64,000 bases of DNA from Aureispira sp. CCB-QB1 (GCF_000724545.1 NZ_JHBV01000039.1:1-64000), one strand, 5' to 3'. Positions 25,833 through 35,219 are shown, counted from the stretch's first letter. Notes: a model not told the origin generated them from the sequence alone. Translations and numbers: made by a program.

Positions 25833-27293
25833 ATGAACAGAAAAATCCAAGTTATTCAACCAGGCACTTTTGAAGGAGAAAATCATTGGTATCCAAAGGC
25901 TTTAAATGCGACCATTCATCCAATGGTTAGCTTTTTTTTGAACCTAGATACTAAGCGAATTATCAATCGTTATTGCCATTTGCATCCCAAAGTGAATCGA
26001 GAAAAGCTATCAGAAATTTTAACATACAAATGCAAGCATTTTTTGTGGTGTGGGGCAGATTTAATTAATGCTACTTCTGCGAATGGTTTTAAAAGAATGG
26101 TTGTGATTGAAAATAATTCAAGTCCATCAGGGCAAAAATCAATGCCATTGTTGGATGATAACAAGGAAGATGGTTCGTACCGTTTGTTGGTAGAGCGAAC
26201 ATTTAAGCCTTATATTAGAAATAAAAAAGGGAAAGCAAAGGTAGAGGGGAAACTAGCTGTCCTATATGATAAAAACTTCATGGAGGTATCTGGTTATGGA
26301 CATGTTATCTCTGATGTAATGGGAGAAGAGTGCTTTTTGGTACCTTACTTCTATGGAGAAGACAACAAGCATATAAAAGTAGAGGATGATCAAATGCATT
26401 TTCAAACAGAAGATGGTACTTGGCATCCATTAAGAGCTGTTTTTCGCTATGTAACTCAACGTCCTTGGACAAGGTTTCCGTTACATTCTAAAACTAAGAT
26501 TTTAAATCCAATTGCTGCTTGTTTGGCGGGAGGTCGTAACAAAATGGTTGCTGCCAAAGCTTATGATTTGTACAATGCACAATTAGAGCCTTATGGTTTG
26601 CAAATTAATATTCCAGAAACAATATGGGATGTGAATAAAGCTGAAATTCCATTATGGGTAACCAAAATGGGAGGGCATGCGGTTATTAAAATTCCTTATA
26701 GCAACGCTGGGCAAGGTGTCTTCACGATTACGAGTGAAGAGGAGTTGGATGCTTTTATGGAAATGGAGTTTGATTATGAACGTTTTATTGTTCAAAGTCT
26801 AATAGGGAATTATAATTGGAGTTCGACAGGCAATAAAGGAAAGTTTTATCATGTAGGGACAATTCCCAATCAAAAAGGCGAAACTTTTGTCACGGATATT
26901 CGAATGATGGCAAGCAGTACTGTAGATGGTATTCGCCCTTTGTGTGTTTACTCTCGAAGAGCAGCAAAACCGTTGGTAGATCACCTCAAAGAAGGTGCTG
27001 AATCTTGGGATATGCTAGGTACCAATTTATCTGTAAAAGAAGGAACTAATGTTTGGTCAAGTGATACCAATCGCCTGATGTTAATGGATCGTCGAGACTT
27101 TAATAAATTAGGAATAGGTTTAGATGATTTGATAGAATGCTATATTCAGACGGTATTATCTATGGTTGCTATTGATAAAATGTGTATTAAGTTATATAAT
27201 AGCAAAGGTAAATTTAGAATGCGTTTGTTCAAATCTTTAAATGACGATGCCACTTTGTTGAATGAAATATTAGAAGGAAATGAAAAAGTATAA
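25833..27293 (+). CDS. ATP-grasp family protein, uncharacterised ligase
   Basis: 486 residues. The N-terminal half (1-215) is unlike known families and contains IENNSSPSGQKSMP near residue 92. The second half has ATP-grasp features: a conserved region NPIAACLAGGRNKMV (225-239), the nucleotide-binding lysine and glycine loop VIKIPYSNAGQG (284-294, K286), FIVQSLIG (318-325), and a later TDIRMMAS segment (354-361). ATP-grasp enzymes join a carboxylate to an amine with ATP. It overlaps the next ATP-grasp gene by 14 bases, so the two are translationally coupled. Substrates unknown. Confidence 0.7.
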   Translation: MNRKIQVIQPGTFEGENHWYPKALNATIHPMVSFFLNLDTKRIINRYCHLHPKVNREKLSEILTYKCKHFLWCGADLINATSANGFKRMVVIENNSSPSGQKSMPLLDDNKEDGSYRLLVERTFKPYIRNKKGKAKVEGKLAVLYDKNFMEVSGYGHVISDVMGEECFLVPYFYGEDNKHIKVEDDQMHFQTEDGTWHPLRAVFRYVTQRPWTRFPLHSKTKILNPIAACLAGGRNKMVAAKAYDLYNAQLEPYGLQINIPETIWDVNKAEIPLWVTKMGGHAVIKIPYSNAGQGVFTITSEEELDAFMEMEFDYERFIVQSLIGNYNWSSTGNKGKFYHVGTIPNQKGETFVTDIRMMASSTVDGIRPLCVYSRRAAKPLVDHLKEGAESWDMLGTNLSVKEGTNVWSSDTNRLMLMDRRDFNKLGIGLDDLIECYIQTVLSMVAIDKMCIKLYNSKGKFRMRLFKSLNDDATLLNEILEGNEKV

Positions 27294-28293
27294 TTTTTTG
27301 GTGTTAACAGAACATACAAAGCACAGCGATCAAAATTCTTTGTATGCATTGGTAGCTGAACTTGCTAGACATGAAGAATCAGGGCAAGTATATGTTGCCA
27401 GTCGAGGCAATGCTAAAAATAAGTGTTTTTTTGAAGACAGAACATCGTCTGAAGTAGAAGCTACTCTGGCGACTTCTTCTTTTGCTTTTCAAAGCGATGG
27501 AGCTCAGTTCTTAGAGGACACTACGACAATAGACATTCAATCGGTCGATGTTGTTTTTATGCGCTTGCCAAGACCTGCTACGGATGAGTTTTTGGAGCAT
27601 TTGGTAAGCATAGCACCAAAGCAAGTATTTGTCAATAACCCCAAAGGTATTGTCAAAACAAGTACCAAGGAGTTTTTATTGAACTTCCCATCGGTATGCC
27701 CGCCAATGAAGTTTTGCCGATCTGTCATAGATGTGCTCAACTTTGCTTCCAAATATCCTATTGTGCTGAAGCCATTGCGAGAATATGGAGGAAAAGGGGT
27801 GGTAAAAGTGCAAGACCATTATGTTTTTGCAGGAGATGGTCGTCCTCAACCTATCAAAGAGTATTTGATGGAAATCAAACAAGAATTGGAAACCAATGGA
27901 TATTTGGCAATGAAATTCTTGAAGAATGTATCGGAAGGTGACAAGCGCATTTTGGTTGTAAATGGTGAGATTCTAGCGAGTTCTTTGCGCTTGCCTGCAC
28001 CAGATTCTTGGTTGTGTAATGTTGCACAGGGAGGAACTTCGGTGCCTTCTACTGTTAGCCCAGAAGAAGTGGAAATTATTGAACAAATAACTCCTACGCT
28101 ATTAAAAGAGGGAATTGTAATGTTTGGTGCAGATACCTTGGTGGGAGATGATGGAAAACGGATCTTGTCGGAAGTAAATACGTTGAGTATAGGCGGTTTC
28201 CCACAAGCAGCAGAGCAAACAGGAACTCCTGTCGTTAAAAAGGCAATTAATAATATAATAGCTTATGTCAATAGTCAACAACCTAGGGCTTAA
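27280..28293 (+). CDS. Glutathione synthetase-like ATP-grasp ligase
   Basis: A 337-residue ATP-grasp protein resembling prokaryotic glutathione synthetase (GshB/RimK group). PIVLKPLREYGGKGVVKV (K164) is the ATP-binding strand and glycine loop. DKRILVVNGEIL is a conserved central strand, and SEVNTLSIGGF is the C-terminal Mg- and ATP-binding motif, with Glu and Asn in place. The start ATG lies inside the end of the upstream ATP-grasp gene. Because gshA is not seen and the partner genes are an ATP-grasp and an amidohydrolase, true glutathione synthesis is doubtful. It is followed by a repeat family 1 module. Confidence 0.82.
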   Translation: MKKYNFLVLTEHTKHSDQNSLYALVAELARHEESGQVYVASRGNAKNKCFFEDRTSSEVEATLATSSFAFQSDGAQFLEDTTTIDIQSVDVVFMRLPRPATDEFLEHLVSIAPKQVFVNNPKGIVKTSTKEFLLNFPSVCPPMKFCRSVIDVLNFASKYPIVLKPLREYGGKGVVKVQDHYVFAGDGRPQPIKEYLMEIKQELETNGYLAMKFLKNVSEGDKRILVVNGEILASSLRLPAPDSWLCNVAQGGTSVPSTVSPEEVEIIEQITPTLLKEGIVMFGADTLVGDDGKRILSEVNTLSIGGFPQAAEQTGTPVVKKAINNIIAYVNSQQPRA

Positions 28294-28354
28294 GTTCGTT
28301 GCAAACACGCAGTAGCAGCGCAGCTAACTAAAAGCAAAGTGCTCATGAAGTAAT
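28293..28354. repeat. Repeat family 1 module copy
   Basis: AGTTCGTTG (28293-28301) is followed by CGCAGTAGCAGCGCAGCTAACTA (28308-28330) and GCTCATGAAGTAAT (28341-28354). The same modules occur at 3417-3550 and 50591-50638. It sits between two genes that would otherwise look cotranscribed. Confidence 0.75.
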
Positions 28355-28395
28355 CTACAGCGTATTAATTTTACTAAATTAAGAATTTATAGTTA

Positions 28396-29364
28396 ATGGA
28401 AGAACCTAAGGTAATTCAGCAATTTAATTTGTCTGATACCCCCCCTAAATCTATTCGACACTATTGGGTCGATTTAATTACGGATGGCATGAACAATCCT
28501 ATGCGTGTGCCGATTATGGTAGCAAGAGGTAGTCAAGATTTTCCGATCTTAGGACTCACAGCAGCCGTTCATGGCAATGAATTGAATGGCATTCCTGTGA
28601 TTCAGCGTTTGTTTTCAGAAATAGAGGTAGAGGATTTAAAAGGAACAATAGTGGGAGTTCCTGTTGTTAATATTCCTTCATTTGTACGCAAAAAAAGGCG
28701 TTTTAATGATGGAGTCGATCTCAATCATATTATGCCAGGCAAAGCAGATGGAAACGTGAGTCAAGTATATGCTTACCGTTTCTTTCATAAGCTAGTCAAG
28801 CATTTCGATTATTTGTTGGATTTGCACACTGCTAGTTTAGGGCGAATCAACTCTTACTATGTTAGAGCAGATATGAAACATCCTGTTACTAGAAAATTAG
28901 CGATGCTTCAAGGAGCGCAGTTGATTGTGCATAATCCTCCTTCAGATGGTACATTGAGAGGGGCAGCAGATGAAATTGATATTCCTGCTATTACACTGGA
29001 AGTGGGGAATCCCAATACGTTTCAACGTAAGATGATTAAGTCTGGAATTATTGGAGTACACAATGTGTTGTCTTATTTAGAAATGACAGACGACGAAGCA
29101 ATAATGCCTGAAATTCCAACTGTAGTATGTCAGCGATCTTATTGGATTTATACTGATATAGGGGGCTTGCTGCAAGTGCATGTAGATTTGATGGAAAGAG
29201 TAGAGGAGGGAACATTGATTGCTTCGATGCGAGATGTGTTTGGCAATTTGGTAAAAGAGTATTTTGCGCCAGAAGATGGTGTTGTAATCGGAAAAAGTGT
29301 TAGTCCTGTGAATCAAACTGGAGGACGTATTTTACACTTGGGCATCGTTAGGAAAAATACATAA
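28396..29364 (+). CDS. Aspartoacylase/succinylglutamate desuccinylase-like zinc amidohydrolase
   Basis: 322 residues of the M14-like AstE/AspA family, which cleaves N-acyl groups from amino acids. Visible zinc ligands are H59 and E62 (HGNE) and H144 (LDLHTAS); the general base is E202 (ITLEVGN). NIPSFVRKKRRFNDGVDLNH is the conserved substrate-loop region. A C-terminal lipoyl-like beta domain (about 250-320) is present. It comes 102 bases after the tandem ATP-grasp genes on the same strand, so it probably deacylates a product of that pair or a precursor. A strong hairpin follows. Confidence 0.85.
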   Translation: MEEPKVIQQFNLSDTPPKSIRHYWVDLITDGMNNPMRVPIMVARGSQDFPILGLTAAVHGNELNGIPVIQRLFSEIEVEDLKGTIVGVPVVNIPSFVRKKRRFNDGVDLNHIMPGKADGNVSQVYAYRFFHKLVKHFDYLLDLHTASLGRINSYYVRADMKHPVTRKLAMLQGAQLIVHNPPSDGTLRGAADEIDIPAITLEVGNPNTFQRKMIKSGIIGVHNVLSYLEMTDDEAIMPEIPTVVCQRSYWIYTDIGGLLQVHVDLMERVEEGTLIASMRDVFGNLVKEYFAPEDGVVIGKSVSPVNQTGGRILHLGIVRKNT

Positions 29365-29382
29365 TCTCAAAAAGAAACAAAT

Positions 29383-29418
29383 AACCCAGTTAAGTGTATC
29401 AATAAACTTAACTGGGTT
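29383..29418 (+). terminator. Hairpin terminator after the amidohydrolase gene
   Basis: AACCCAGTTAAGT (29383-29395) and ACTTAACTGGGTT (29406-29418) form a perfect 13-base stem with a 10-base loop. The following run is only moderately T-rich, so termination strength is uncertain. Confidence 0.7.
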
Positions 29419-29578
29419 GATAAATTTTATACCTGTATTCTAAAAAAAGTTTTGATTGCTGAATTAAAATGACGAATTTCGCTCTGCCAAATTCAAATGT
29501 TTGAATAGGGTGGAAAAATGGATTATTGGATATAGCTATTCTTGCCTTAAGCAAGAAAAGAATGCTCTAAATAGATAA

Positions 29579-30985
29579 ATGAAGAACACGTATACAGACT
29601 TAATAGAACAAAGCTATTATTTTCCTCAAGAGGGCTTTGATTTGAACAATGAATATTTGACTTTTCATGGGGTGTCTCTCAAATATTTGATTGAAAAATA
29701 CGGCACACCCTTTAAATTTATATACCTGCCCAAAATCGGGGACCAGATAAAAAAAGCTCGAAATCTATTTAAACGAGCCATTAAAAAGAACAAATACCAA
29801 GGGAATTACCACTTTTGTTACTGTACTAAGTGTAATCACTTTTATCACGTTGTTAGTGAGGCTTTAAAGCATAAGGTCAATTTGGAAACTTCTTCTTCTT
29901 TTGATATTGATTTAATTCTGAAATTATACAAAGAGAAAAAACTCAACAAAAAGTGCATCATTCTTCACAATGGTTATAAAACAGATGAATATCTACGAAA
30001 AATCCTAGAGCTAAATGAAATGGGATTCGAAAACTCTGTTATCATTTTGGATAGTACCGATGAGCTGACACGAATCGAAGCGATTAGTAAGGAGAATACC
30101 AAAAAAATTAAGATTGGCGTTCGAATGGCAATCAATGAGGAAGCTCAATCGGCTTATTATACGTCTCGATTAGGTATTCCACAAAAAGAGATGTTGGACT
30201 TTTTTCACAATCGAATCAAAGATAATGACAAATTTGAGTTAAAAATGTTGCACTTTTTTGTCGATTCGGGAATCAAAGATACTTTGTATTATTGGGGAGA
30301 ATTTCAACGTGCCTTGAGTCTGTACATTGAGATGAAAAAAGATGCGCCCAAATTGTCTTCTTTTAATTTAGGTGGTGGCTTCCCAATTCGAAATCACTTA
30401 GGGTTTGAGTATGATTACGAATATATGATCAATGAAATAGTGAGCAATATCAAAGAAGCTTGCGCCCAAGAAGGGATAGAAGAACCTAATATTTTTACAG
30501 AGTTTGGAAAGTATACGGTAGGAGAGTCAGGAGCGATTATTTTTGAGGTTTTAGAACAAAAACAGCAGAACGATACAGAAGCTTGGTATATTATTAATAA
30601 TAGCTTGATGAATACGATTCCTGATGCTTGGTCTATTCACGAAAAATTTATTCTGCTGCCAATCAACAAATGGTCAAACAACTATCAGCGAGTCAATATA
30701 GGAGGTATTAGTTGCGATCACTCAGATTACTACAATTCCGAAGATTTTAATCAAGAAATCCTTTTGCCCAAATATCCCAAAGATGATAAGGAGCCATTGT
30801 ATTTAGGCTTTTTTCATACGGGAGCTTATCAAGATGCGATTAGTGGATACGGAGGCATCAAACATTGCTTAATTCCTTCGCCCAAACAAGTAATTATTGA
30901 TCGGGATGAGAAAGGAAACTTCATAGATTATGTTTATCGAGAGGAGCAATCTGTTCAAGAAATGTTTAAGATTTTGGGCTATTGA
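29579..30985 (+). CDS. speA: PLP-dependent arginine decarboxylase-type enzyme
   Basis: A 468-residue fold-type III (alanine-racemase-like) decarboxylase, expected to be cytoplasmic and to make a polyamine precursor. YHFCYCTKCNHFYHV carries the PLP lysine (K84). The barrel includes HFFVDSG and NLGGGFPI, the cofactor phosphate site, and the C-terminal domain has FFHTGAYQDAISGYGG. The start (DLIEQSYYFPQEGFDL) resembles Bacteroidota biosynthetic arginine decarboxylases. It is preceded by a terminator hairpin, so it is probably its own unit. Substrate is inferred from sequence style; lysine or ornithine cannot be excluded. Confidence 0.78.
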   Translation: MKNTYTDLIEQSYYFPQEGFDLNNEYLTFHGVSLKYLIEKYGTPFKFIYLPKIGDQIKKARNLFKRAIKKNKYQGNYHFCYCTKCNHFYHVVSEALKHKVNLETSSSFDIDLILKLYKEKKLNKKCIILHNGYKTDEYLRKILELNEMGFENSVIILDSTDELTRIEAISKENTKKIKIGVRMAINEEAQSAYYTSRLGIPQKEMLDFFHNRIKDNDKFELKMLHFFVDSGIKDTLYYWGEFQRALSLYIEMKKDAPKLSSFNLGGGFPIRNHLGFEYDYEYMINEIVSNIKEACAQEGIEEPNIFTEFGKYTVGESGAIIFEVLEQKQQNDTEAWYIINNSLMNTIPDAWSIHEKFILLPINKWSNNYQRVNIGGISCDHSDYYNSEDFNQEILLPKYPKDDKEPLYLGFFHTGAYQDAISGYGGIKHCLIPSPKQVIIDRDEKGNFIDYVYREEQSVQEMFKILGY

Positions 30986-31294
30986 GTGTAGCACAAGACT
31001 AGTGTTAATTGAGATTCGTATGGCTTATTCTGTCGTGTTTGGTAATGGTAAAATTTACTAGAATAAGTTAATTGTTTAATGCATTGGTAGTGAGAAATAT
31101 AGTTAAAATAAAACAGTTTATGAAATATTTAATTTGTTAAGAATAGAAGATTTTTTTCATAAAATCACCCAATTGGCTTGGAAGTGTAAAATATTTTATA
31201 TCTTGAGCCTATCATGGGTTTTAGGGTTTAGTTTTCTGGTCAAGTTGCTCCTGCAACTTGGCCTTTTTTTTTAATTTAAATAAAAAGGAGACCA
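30986..31294. other. Intergenic region with hairpins
   Basis: A weak 8-base hairpin (CTTATTCT at 31024-31031 and AGAATAAG at 31060-31067) could end the decarboxylase transcript. The strong hairpin at 31238-31263 lies near the right end. I see nothing else. Confidence 0.5.
31238..31272 (+). terminator. Strong hairpin with T run just upstream of a gene start
   Basis: GGTCAAGTTGC (31238-31248) pairs with GCAACTTGGCC (31253-31263) with a single G-U mismatch and a four-base loop, followed by nine T residues. It looks like a classic terminator, yet it ends only 22 bases before the GTG start of the metalloprotease gene. Confidence 0.75.
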
Positions 31295-33439
31295 GTGAAA
31301 ATACTACTAACAAAAATAGGGATTTATTGGCTATTGTTACTGGGCTTAGTCCCGATTGTAACAGCCCAAGAAAAAGCCACACCTCCTAAAATCCCTTATG
31401 CACCTTATGGAGGCGTATTTACCCCCAAAGGAACCTTGCGAGTACTGCTAGTTTTTGTTACTTATAAAGATAATAATACCGCAAATCCTGCCTTTGAAAA
31501 TCAAAAAAATCCACTACCTCGTTGGAATTATAGCGAAAATAATAAACTACCCGATTTTGTTAATCCGAAAACAGGAGCTTGCCCCAATTACATTTTTAAT
31601 TCTGCTTCCGATTTTGAACAAGAAATGGATTTGGTGGCAAATAATTTTTCAAAGGAATTTGCCTTAATGTCTAATGGAAAATTTAAAATGATAGGGGAGG
31701 TATTTACAAATGCAGAAGGAAAACCCACAGTGGTAGAAATTGATCCAGCTGGAGGTTATTCGTGGACGCACCTTAATGGACGTGCTGTAGAGGCAATGCA
31801 AAAGATAAATCCTAAAATGGATTATTCCCGTTTTGATCAGCGTAAAAACTTACCTAATTTTAAATTTGATAATTCGGATACCACACAACATAAACCAGAT
31901 AAAATTATAGATTTTGTCGTATTTGTTCATCGCTACAACAAAGGTTGGAATCAAGAACCCAAGCCAGGAATGCGAGGATGGGTTGGTTCAGGAGGTGGTT
32001 TTGCATCTACAGGTGTCTTGCCCCAAAATACAGTGAATGGCTATCGGATAGCAGAAGGATTCACGATGACGTATAATTCTGGAGTTTTTATACACGAAGT
32101 TGCTCATGTTTTGTTTAATGCACCTCATATAATGGGAGTTAATAATGTTGTTGGGAATTATTTTTATCTGCTGAGTGCTGGTTGGGGGGTTATGGCGCCG
32201 AATAGTATCTTTTCTGGGTTTAATGCTTGGGAACGTTGGTATGTTGGATTTATTGATTTGGTAGCAGACATACAGAAGCCAAAAGATGTGGAAGAACAGC
32301 CTATTTTTGTCTTGAGAGATTTTTTCACAACAGGTGATGCTATGCGAATCAAAATACCTTTTTCGGGTGGGCAATATCTTTGGCTAGAGAACCATGCTAA
32401 GTTGCACGAATTGGATGAACATCCATGGAGTGGCAAAGTATTGGGCAAAGGCGACACGGTTGCTCGTTCTGCAGCAGGAATTTATGCTTATGTAGAAGGG
32501 ATTGAAAGCAGCCGAAATACGATCTTTTCGGCTTTGTCGGATCGAGCCAATGGAATTAAAGTACTGCATGCTGGAGGAAATTACGACTACTACATGTACG
32601 AAGATATACCAGACCAAAGAAATAATTGGGGAAATGTGATGAAAAGCTTTCGGAGATTGGAAGAAAATCCTATATCTGGAACAAACAATTTGTATCGTTA
32701 TCCTTATGATAACAACAAAGATGGCGTTATTAAGATTGATCCCAATTACAACTCTAGTAAAACAGAATGGTATGCCCCTATTTTTAGAGAGGAAATTAGT
32801 CCTGACTCTTTTGTTAATTTGTATGGTTGTTTTGGAGTGTACGATGCCAAGAAGTCGGAAGGTTATATAGGTCCTGTTGCCTTTAAAGATGGGGACTATC
32901 TGGATTTGAATTCTAATCCAATGCCTTTGAATTATCCTCGTTATGACCTTAAAAAGAACAAATTAGCCCCTTACATTTTGAATGGTTTAGCGTTAAAGTT
33001 TTCTGCAATAGAAAATAGTTCTGATATGCAGGTAGAGGTACGATTTGAAGAAGTTAAGTTATGCCAGAATAAGCGTTGGACTGGAAATATAGAATTGCCT
33101 GATATAACCAAAGATGAACGCCCAGACTTGGAACTCGCCAATTGTGTGCAGTTGGTGTTGAATAAAAGTGGTACTGTCAACACACATGTTCAAACAACAG
33201 CAGGTGACTTTATTCATCCGACGGTTTTTACAGTAAAAAAAGGAGCCACATTGTATTTGAATAAACGCTCAAAACTAATTCTCGAAGATGCAACTACGTT
33301 GATTGTAGAGGAGGGAGGAAAGGTCGTTTTAGGTCAGCAGGCTCAAATTGTAGTTAAACCAAATGCAAAACTAATTATAGATGAGGATATGCTTCAAATG
33401 GGGAAGCATGCAAAAGTCATTAGACAAGGGCAAAAATAG
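31295..33439 (+). CDS. Secreted zinc metalloprotease (M6-like)
   Basis: A 714-residue protein with a signal peptide (about residues 1-24, cleavage after VTA-QE). The zinc motif HEVAH is at 267-271, followed by H278, and GWGVMAPNSIFSGFNAWERW (about 295-314) is typical of the M6-like InhA-type region. The C-terminal 80 residues form a repetitive beta segment (LYLNKRSKLILEDATTLIVE, then KVVLGQQAQIVVKPNAKLII) like a beta-solenoid. No type IX sorting domain is visible. The start is a GTG at 31295 with AAGGAG five bases upstream, unusual here. It follows a terminator-like hairpin. Confidence 0.75.
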   Translation: MKILLTKIGIYWLLLLGLVPIVTAQEKATPPKIPYAPYGGVFTPKGTLRVLLVFVTYKDNNTANPAFENQKNPLPRWNYSENNKLPDFVNPKTGACPNYIFNSASDFEQEMDLVANNFSKEFALMSNGKFKMIGEVFTNAEGKPTVVEIDPAGGYSWTHLNGRAVEAMQKINPKMDYSRFDQRKNLPNFKFDNSDTTQHKPDKIIDFVVFVHRYNKGWNQEPKPGMRGWVGSGGGFASTGVLPQNTVNGYRIAEGFTMTYNSGVFIHEVAHVLFNAPHIMGVNNVVGNYFYLLSAGWGVMAPNSIFSGFNAWERWYVGFIDLVADIQKPKDVEEQPIFVLRDFFTTGDAMRIKIPFSGGQYLWLENHAKLHELDEHPWSGKVLGKGDTVARSAAGIYAYVEGIESSRNTIFSALSDRANGIKVLHAGGNYDYYMYEDIPDQRNNWGNVMKSFRRLEENPISGTNNLYRYPYDNNKDGVIKIDPNYNSSKTEWYAPIFREEISPDSFVNLYGCFGVYDAKKSEGYIGPVAFKDGDYLDLNSNPMPLNYPRYDLKKNKLAPYILNGLALKFSAIENSSDMQVEVRFEEVKLCQNKRWTGNIELPDITKDERPDLELANCVQLVLNKSGTVNTHVQTTAGDFIHPTVFTVKKGATLYLNKRSKLILEDATTLIVEEGGKVVLGQQAQIVVKPNAKLIIDEDMLQMGKHAKVIRQGQK

Positions 33440-33527
33440 GTTTTCGAGCCTTTGTTTAGATTTATTCTAAATAGAGATAGGTGTTAACAAAACGCTAAAA
33501 TAGATACAGGAAAACGAAACGAAATTT

Positions 33528-33535
33528 TATATTTG
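33528..33535 (+). promoter_or_regulatory. Candidate Bacteroidota -7 element for the nqr operon
   Basis: TATATTTG matches the TAnnTTTG consensus and lies 70 bases upstream of nqrA. I see no matching -33 TTG at the usual spacing, so support is partial. Confidence 0.45.
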
Positions 33536-33605
33536 CAGCACGTCTGATATCTATTGTCAGAATTTAATCATTTATTTACATTATATTAATTTATATACAA
33601 GCTAT

Positions 33606-35219
33606 ATGACACTCTCAACAGGTCTTATCTTTGGTATAATTTTCATTTTGATGTTTATTGTTGTAATGGCAACAGTATCAGAAGGTTTGGTGAAAATCGC
33701 AGCAAAACATCACGGTGAAAATCCAGAGAACTACGGCGTCTTACCAAATGACTTGCCAAGTATGCTTAAACGAGGTGAAGGTTCCCCTGATTATGTTTCT
33801 CACAACGATCATTTTATTGATTTAAAAAAGGGTTTTGATATTAACCTTTTAGGAGAAGCATCATTGGAGCGTGGAATTGAATCCGTACACTCCTCAACTT
33901 ATGCGCTAAAACCAAAGGATTTTATAGGCATGATGCCAATTCCTAAAGTGGTTGTAGAAGAAGGAGGCGCTCTAAAAGCTGGAGACGTTCTTTTTTATGA
34001 TAAAAAACGCCCAGAAATTAAATATGCAGCACCTGTTAGTGGAGAAATGCTAAAAATCCAAAGAGGAGAAAAGCGTTCGATTAATGAGGTGGTTATTTTG
34101 GCAGATAAAGAGATTGAATACCGTTCGTACAATCTTCCAGATTTGAATACTGTAAGCCGTGAAGAATTAGTGGCTTTCTTGTTAGATTCTGGAGCTTGGC
34201 CTTTTATTCGTCAGCGTCCATTTGATATTGTGGCAGAGCACGAAAAAACGCCTAAGTCTATCTTTGTAACAACATTTGACACGGCACCATTGGCACCAAG
34301 TTTCAACCTAACTGTTCAAGGGAAAGAAGCTGACTTCCAAAAAGGTTTGGATGTATTGGCAAAATTGACAGATGGTGCTTTGCACTTAGGATTGGACGGT
34401 AGAGGAAACCAAAACCCTTCAAAAGCATTTACTGATGCTACGGGTGTTGAAAAACACTGGTTCAATGGTCCTCACCCAGCAGGAAATGTAGGGGTACACA
34501 TTCATCACATCGATCCACTAAATACAGGTGAAACAGTGTGGCACTTGGACGTACATGGAGTATTAGTGATTGGTACTTTATTTAATAAAGGTATTTTTGA
34601 TACAGAACGTGTCATTGCGTTGACAGGATATGAAATGCCAAATCCTCGTTATATCAGAGCACACCAAGGACTTTGTATTGAAAAATTAGTTGCAGAGGTT
34701 AAATTTGAAGAACAAATAGCAACAACAGATAAAGAAGGAAAACCAGTAAGTGGAACTAGAAAAGCAGTTCGTTTAATTTCTGGAGATCCATTGACTGGAA
34801 AAGAAATTACTCCAAATGGTTATTTGGGCTTCTTTGACGACCAAATTATGACCATTGAAGAGGGAGATTACTACGAATTATTTGGTTGGTTATTGCCAAG
34901 AACAGGACACCCAACACAGAATCGTACTTTCCCAGGTGCTTTTGTACCTAGCTCTGTCTACAAAGCGGATACTCAACAAAATGGAGAGCACAGAGCATTT
35001 GTGGTTTCTGGAGAATACGAAAGTGTTTTGCCAATGGATATCTACCTACAATATTTGCTAAGAGCTGTTCAAGCCAATGACTTTGAAAGAATGGAAGGTT
35101 TGGGAATCTTAGAATTGGGTGAAGAAGATGTGGCTTTGTGTGAGTATGTATGTACTTCTAAGCATCCTGTTCAAAAAACACTTCGTCAAGGATTGGATAT
35201 GTTAAGAGAGCAGGGATAG
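33606..35219 (+). CDS. nqrA: Na+-translocating NADH:quinone reductase subunit A, with N-terminal membrane helix
   Basis: 537 residues, longer than the usual 445-450. The standard protein aligns from about residue 69, where FIDLKKGFDINLLGEA matches the normal N-terminus. The extra N-terminal part begins MTLSTGLIFGIIFILMFIVV, a membrane helix at about 6-25, and a soluble linker follows. NqrA is a peripheral cytoplasmic subunit, so a membrane anchor is unusual. It starts the operon nqrABCDEF and is followed by nqrB after 65 bases. A later ATG at residue 53 could restore a more normal length, but the hydrophobic segment looks genuine. Confidence 0.9.
   Translation: MTLSTGLIFGIIFILMFIVVMATVSEGLVKIAAKHHGENPENYGVLPNDLPSMLKRGEGSPDYVSHNDHFIDLKKGFDINLLGEASLERGIESVHSSTYALKPKDFIGMMPIPKVVVEEGGALKAGDVLFYDKKRPEIKYAAPVSGEMLKIQRGEKRSINEVVILADKEIEYRSYNLPDLNTVSREELVAFLLDSGAWPFIRQRPFDIVAEHEKTPKSIFVTTFDTAPLAPSFNLTVQGKEADFQKGLDVLAKLTDGALHLGLDGRGNQNPSKAFTDATGVEKHWFNGPHPAGNVGVHIHHIDPLNTGETVWHLDVHGVLVIGTLFNKGIFDTERVIALTGYEMPNPRYIRAHQGLCIEKLVAEVKFEEQIATTDKEGKPVSGTRKAVRLISGDPLTGKEITPNGYLGFFDDQIMTIEEGDYYELFGWLLPRTGHPTQNRTFPGAFVPSSVYKADTQQNGEHRAFVVSGEYESVLPMDIYLQYLLRAVQANDFERMEGLGILELGEEDVALCEYVCTSKHPVQKTLRQGLDMLREQG

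Noticed and set aside
27280-28293. True glutathione synthetase (gshB) assignment
   Set aside because: The fold fits, but the partner is another ATP-grasp gene and no gshA is visible, so I give only a family-level name.
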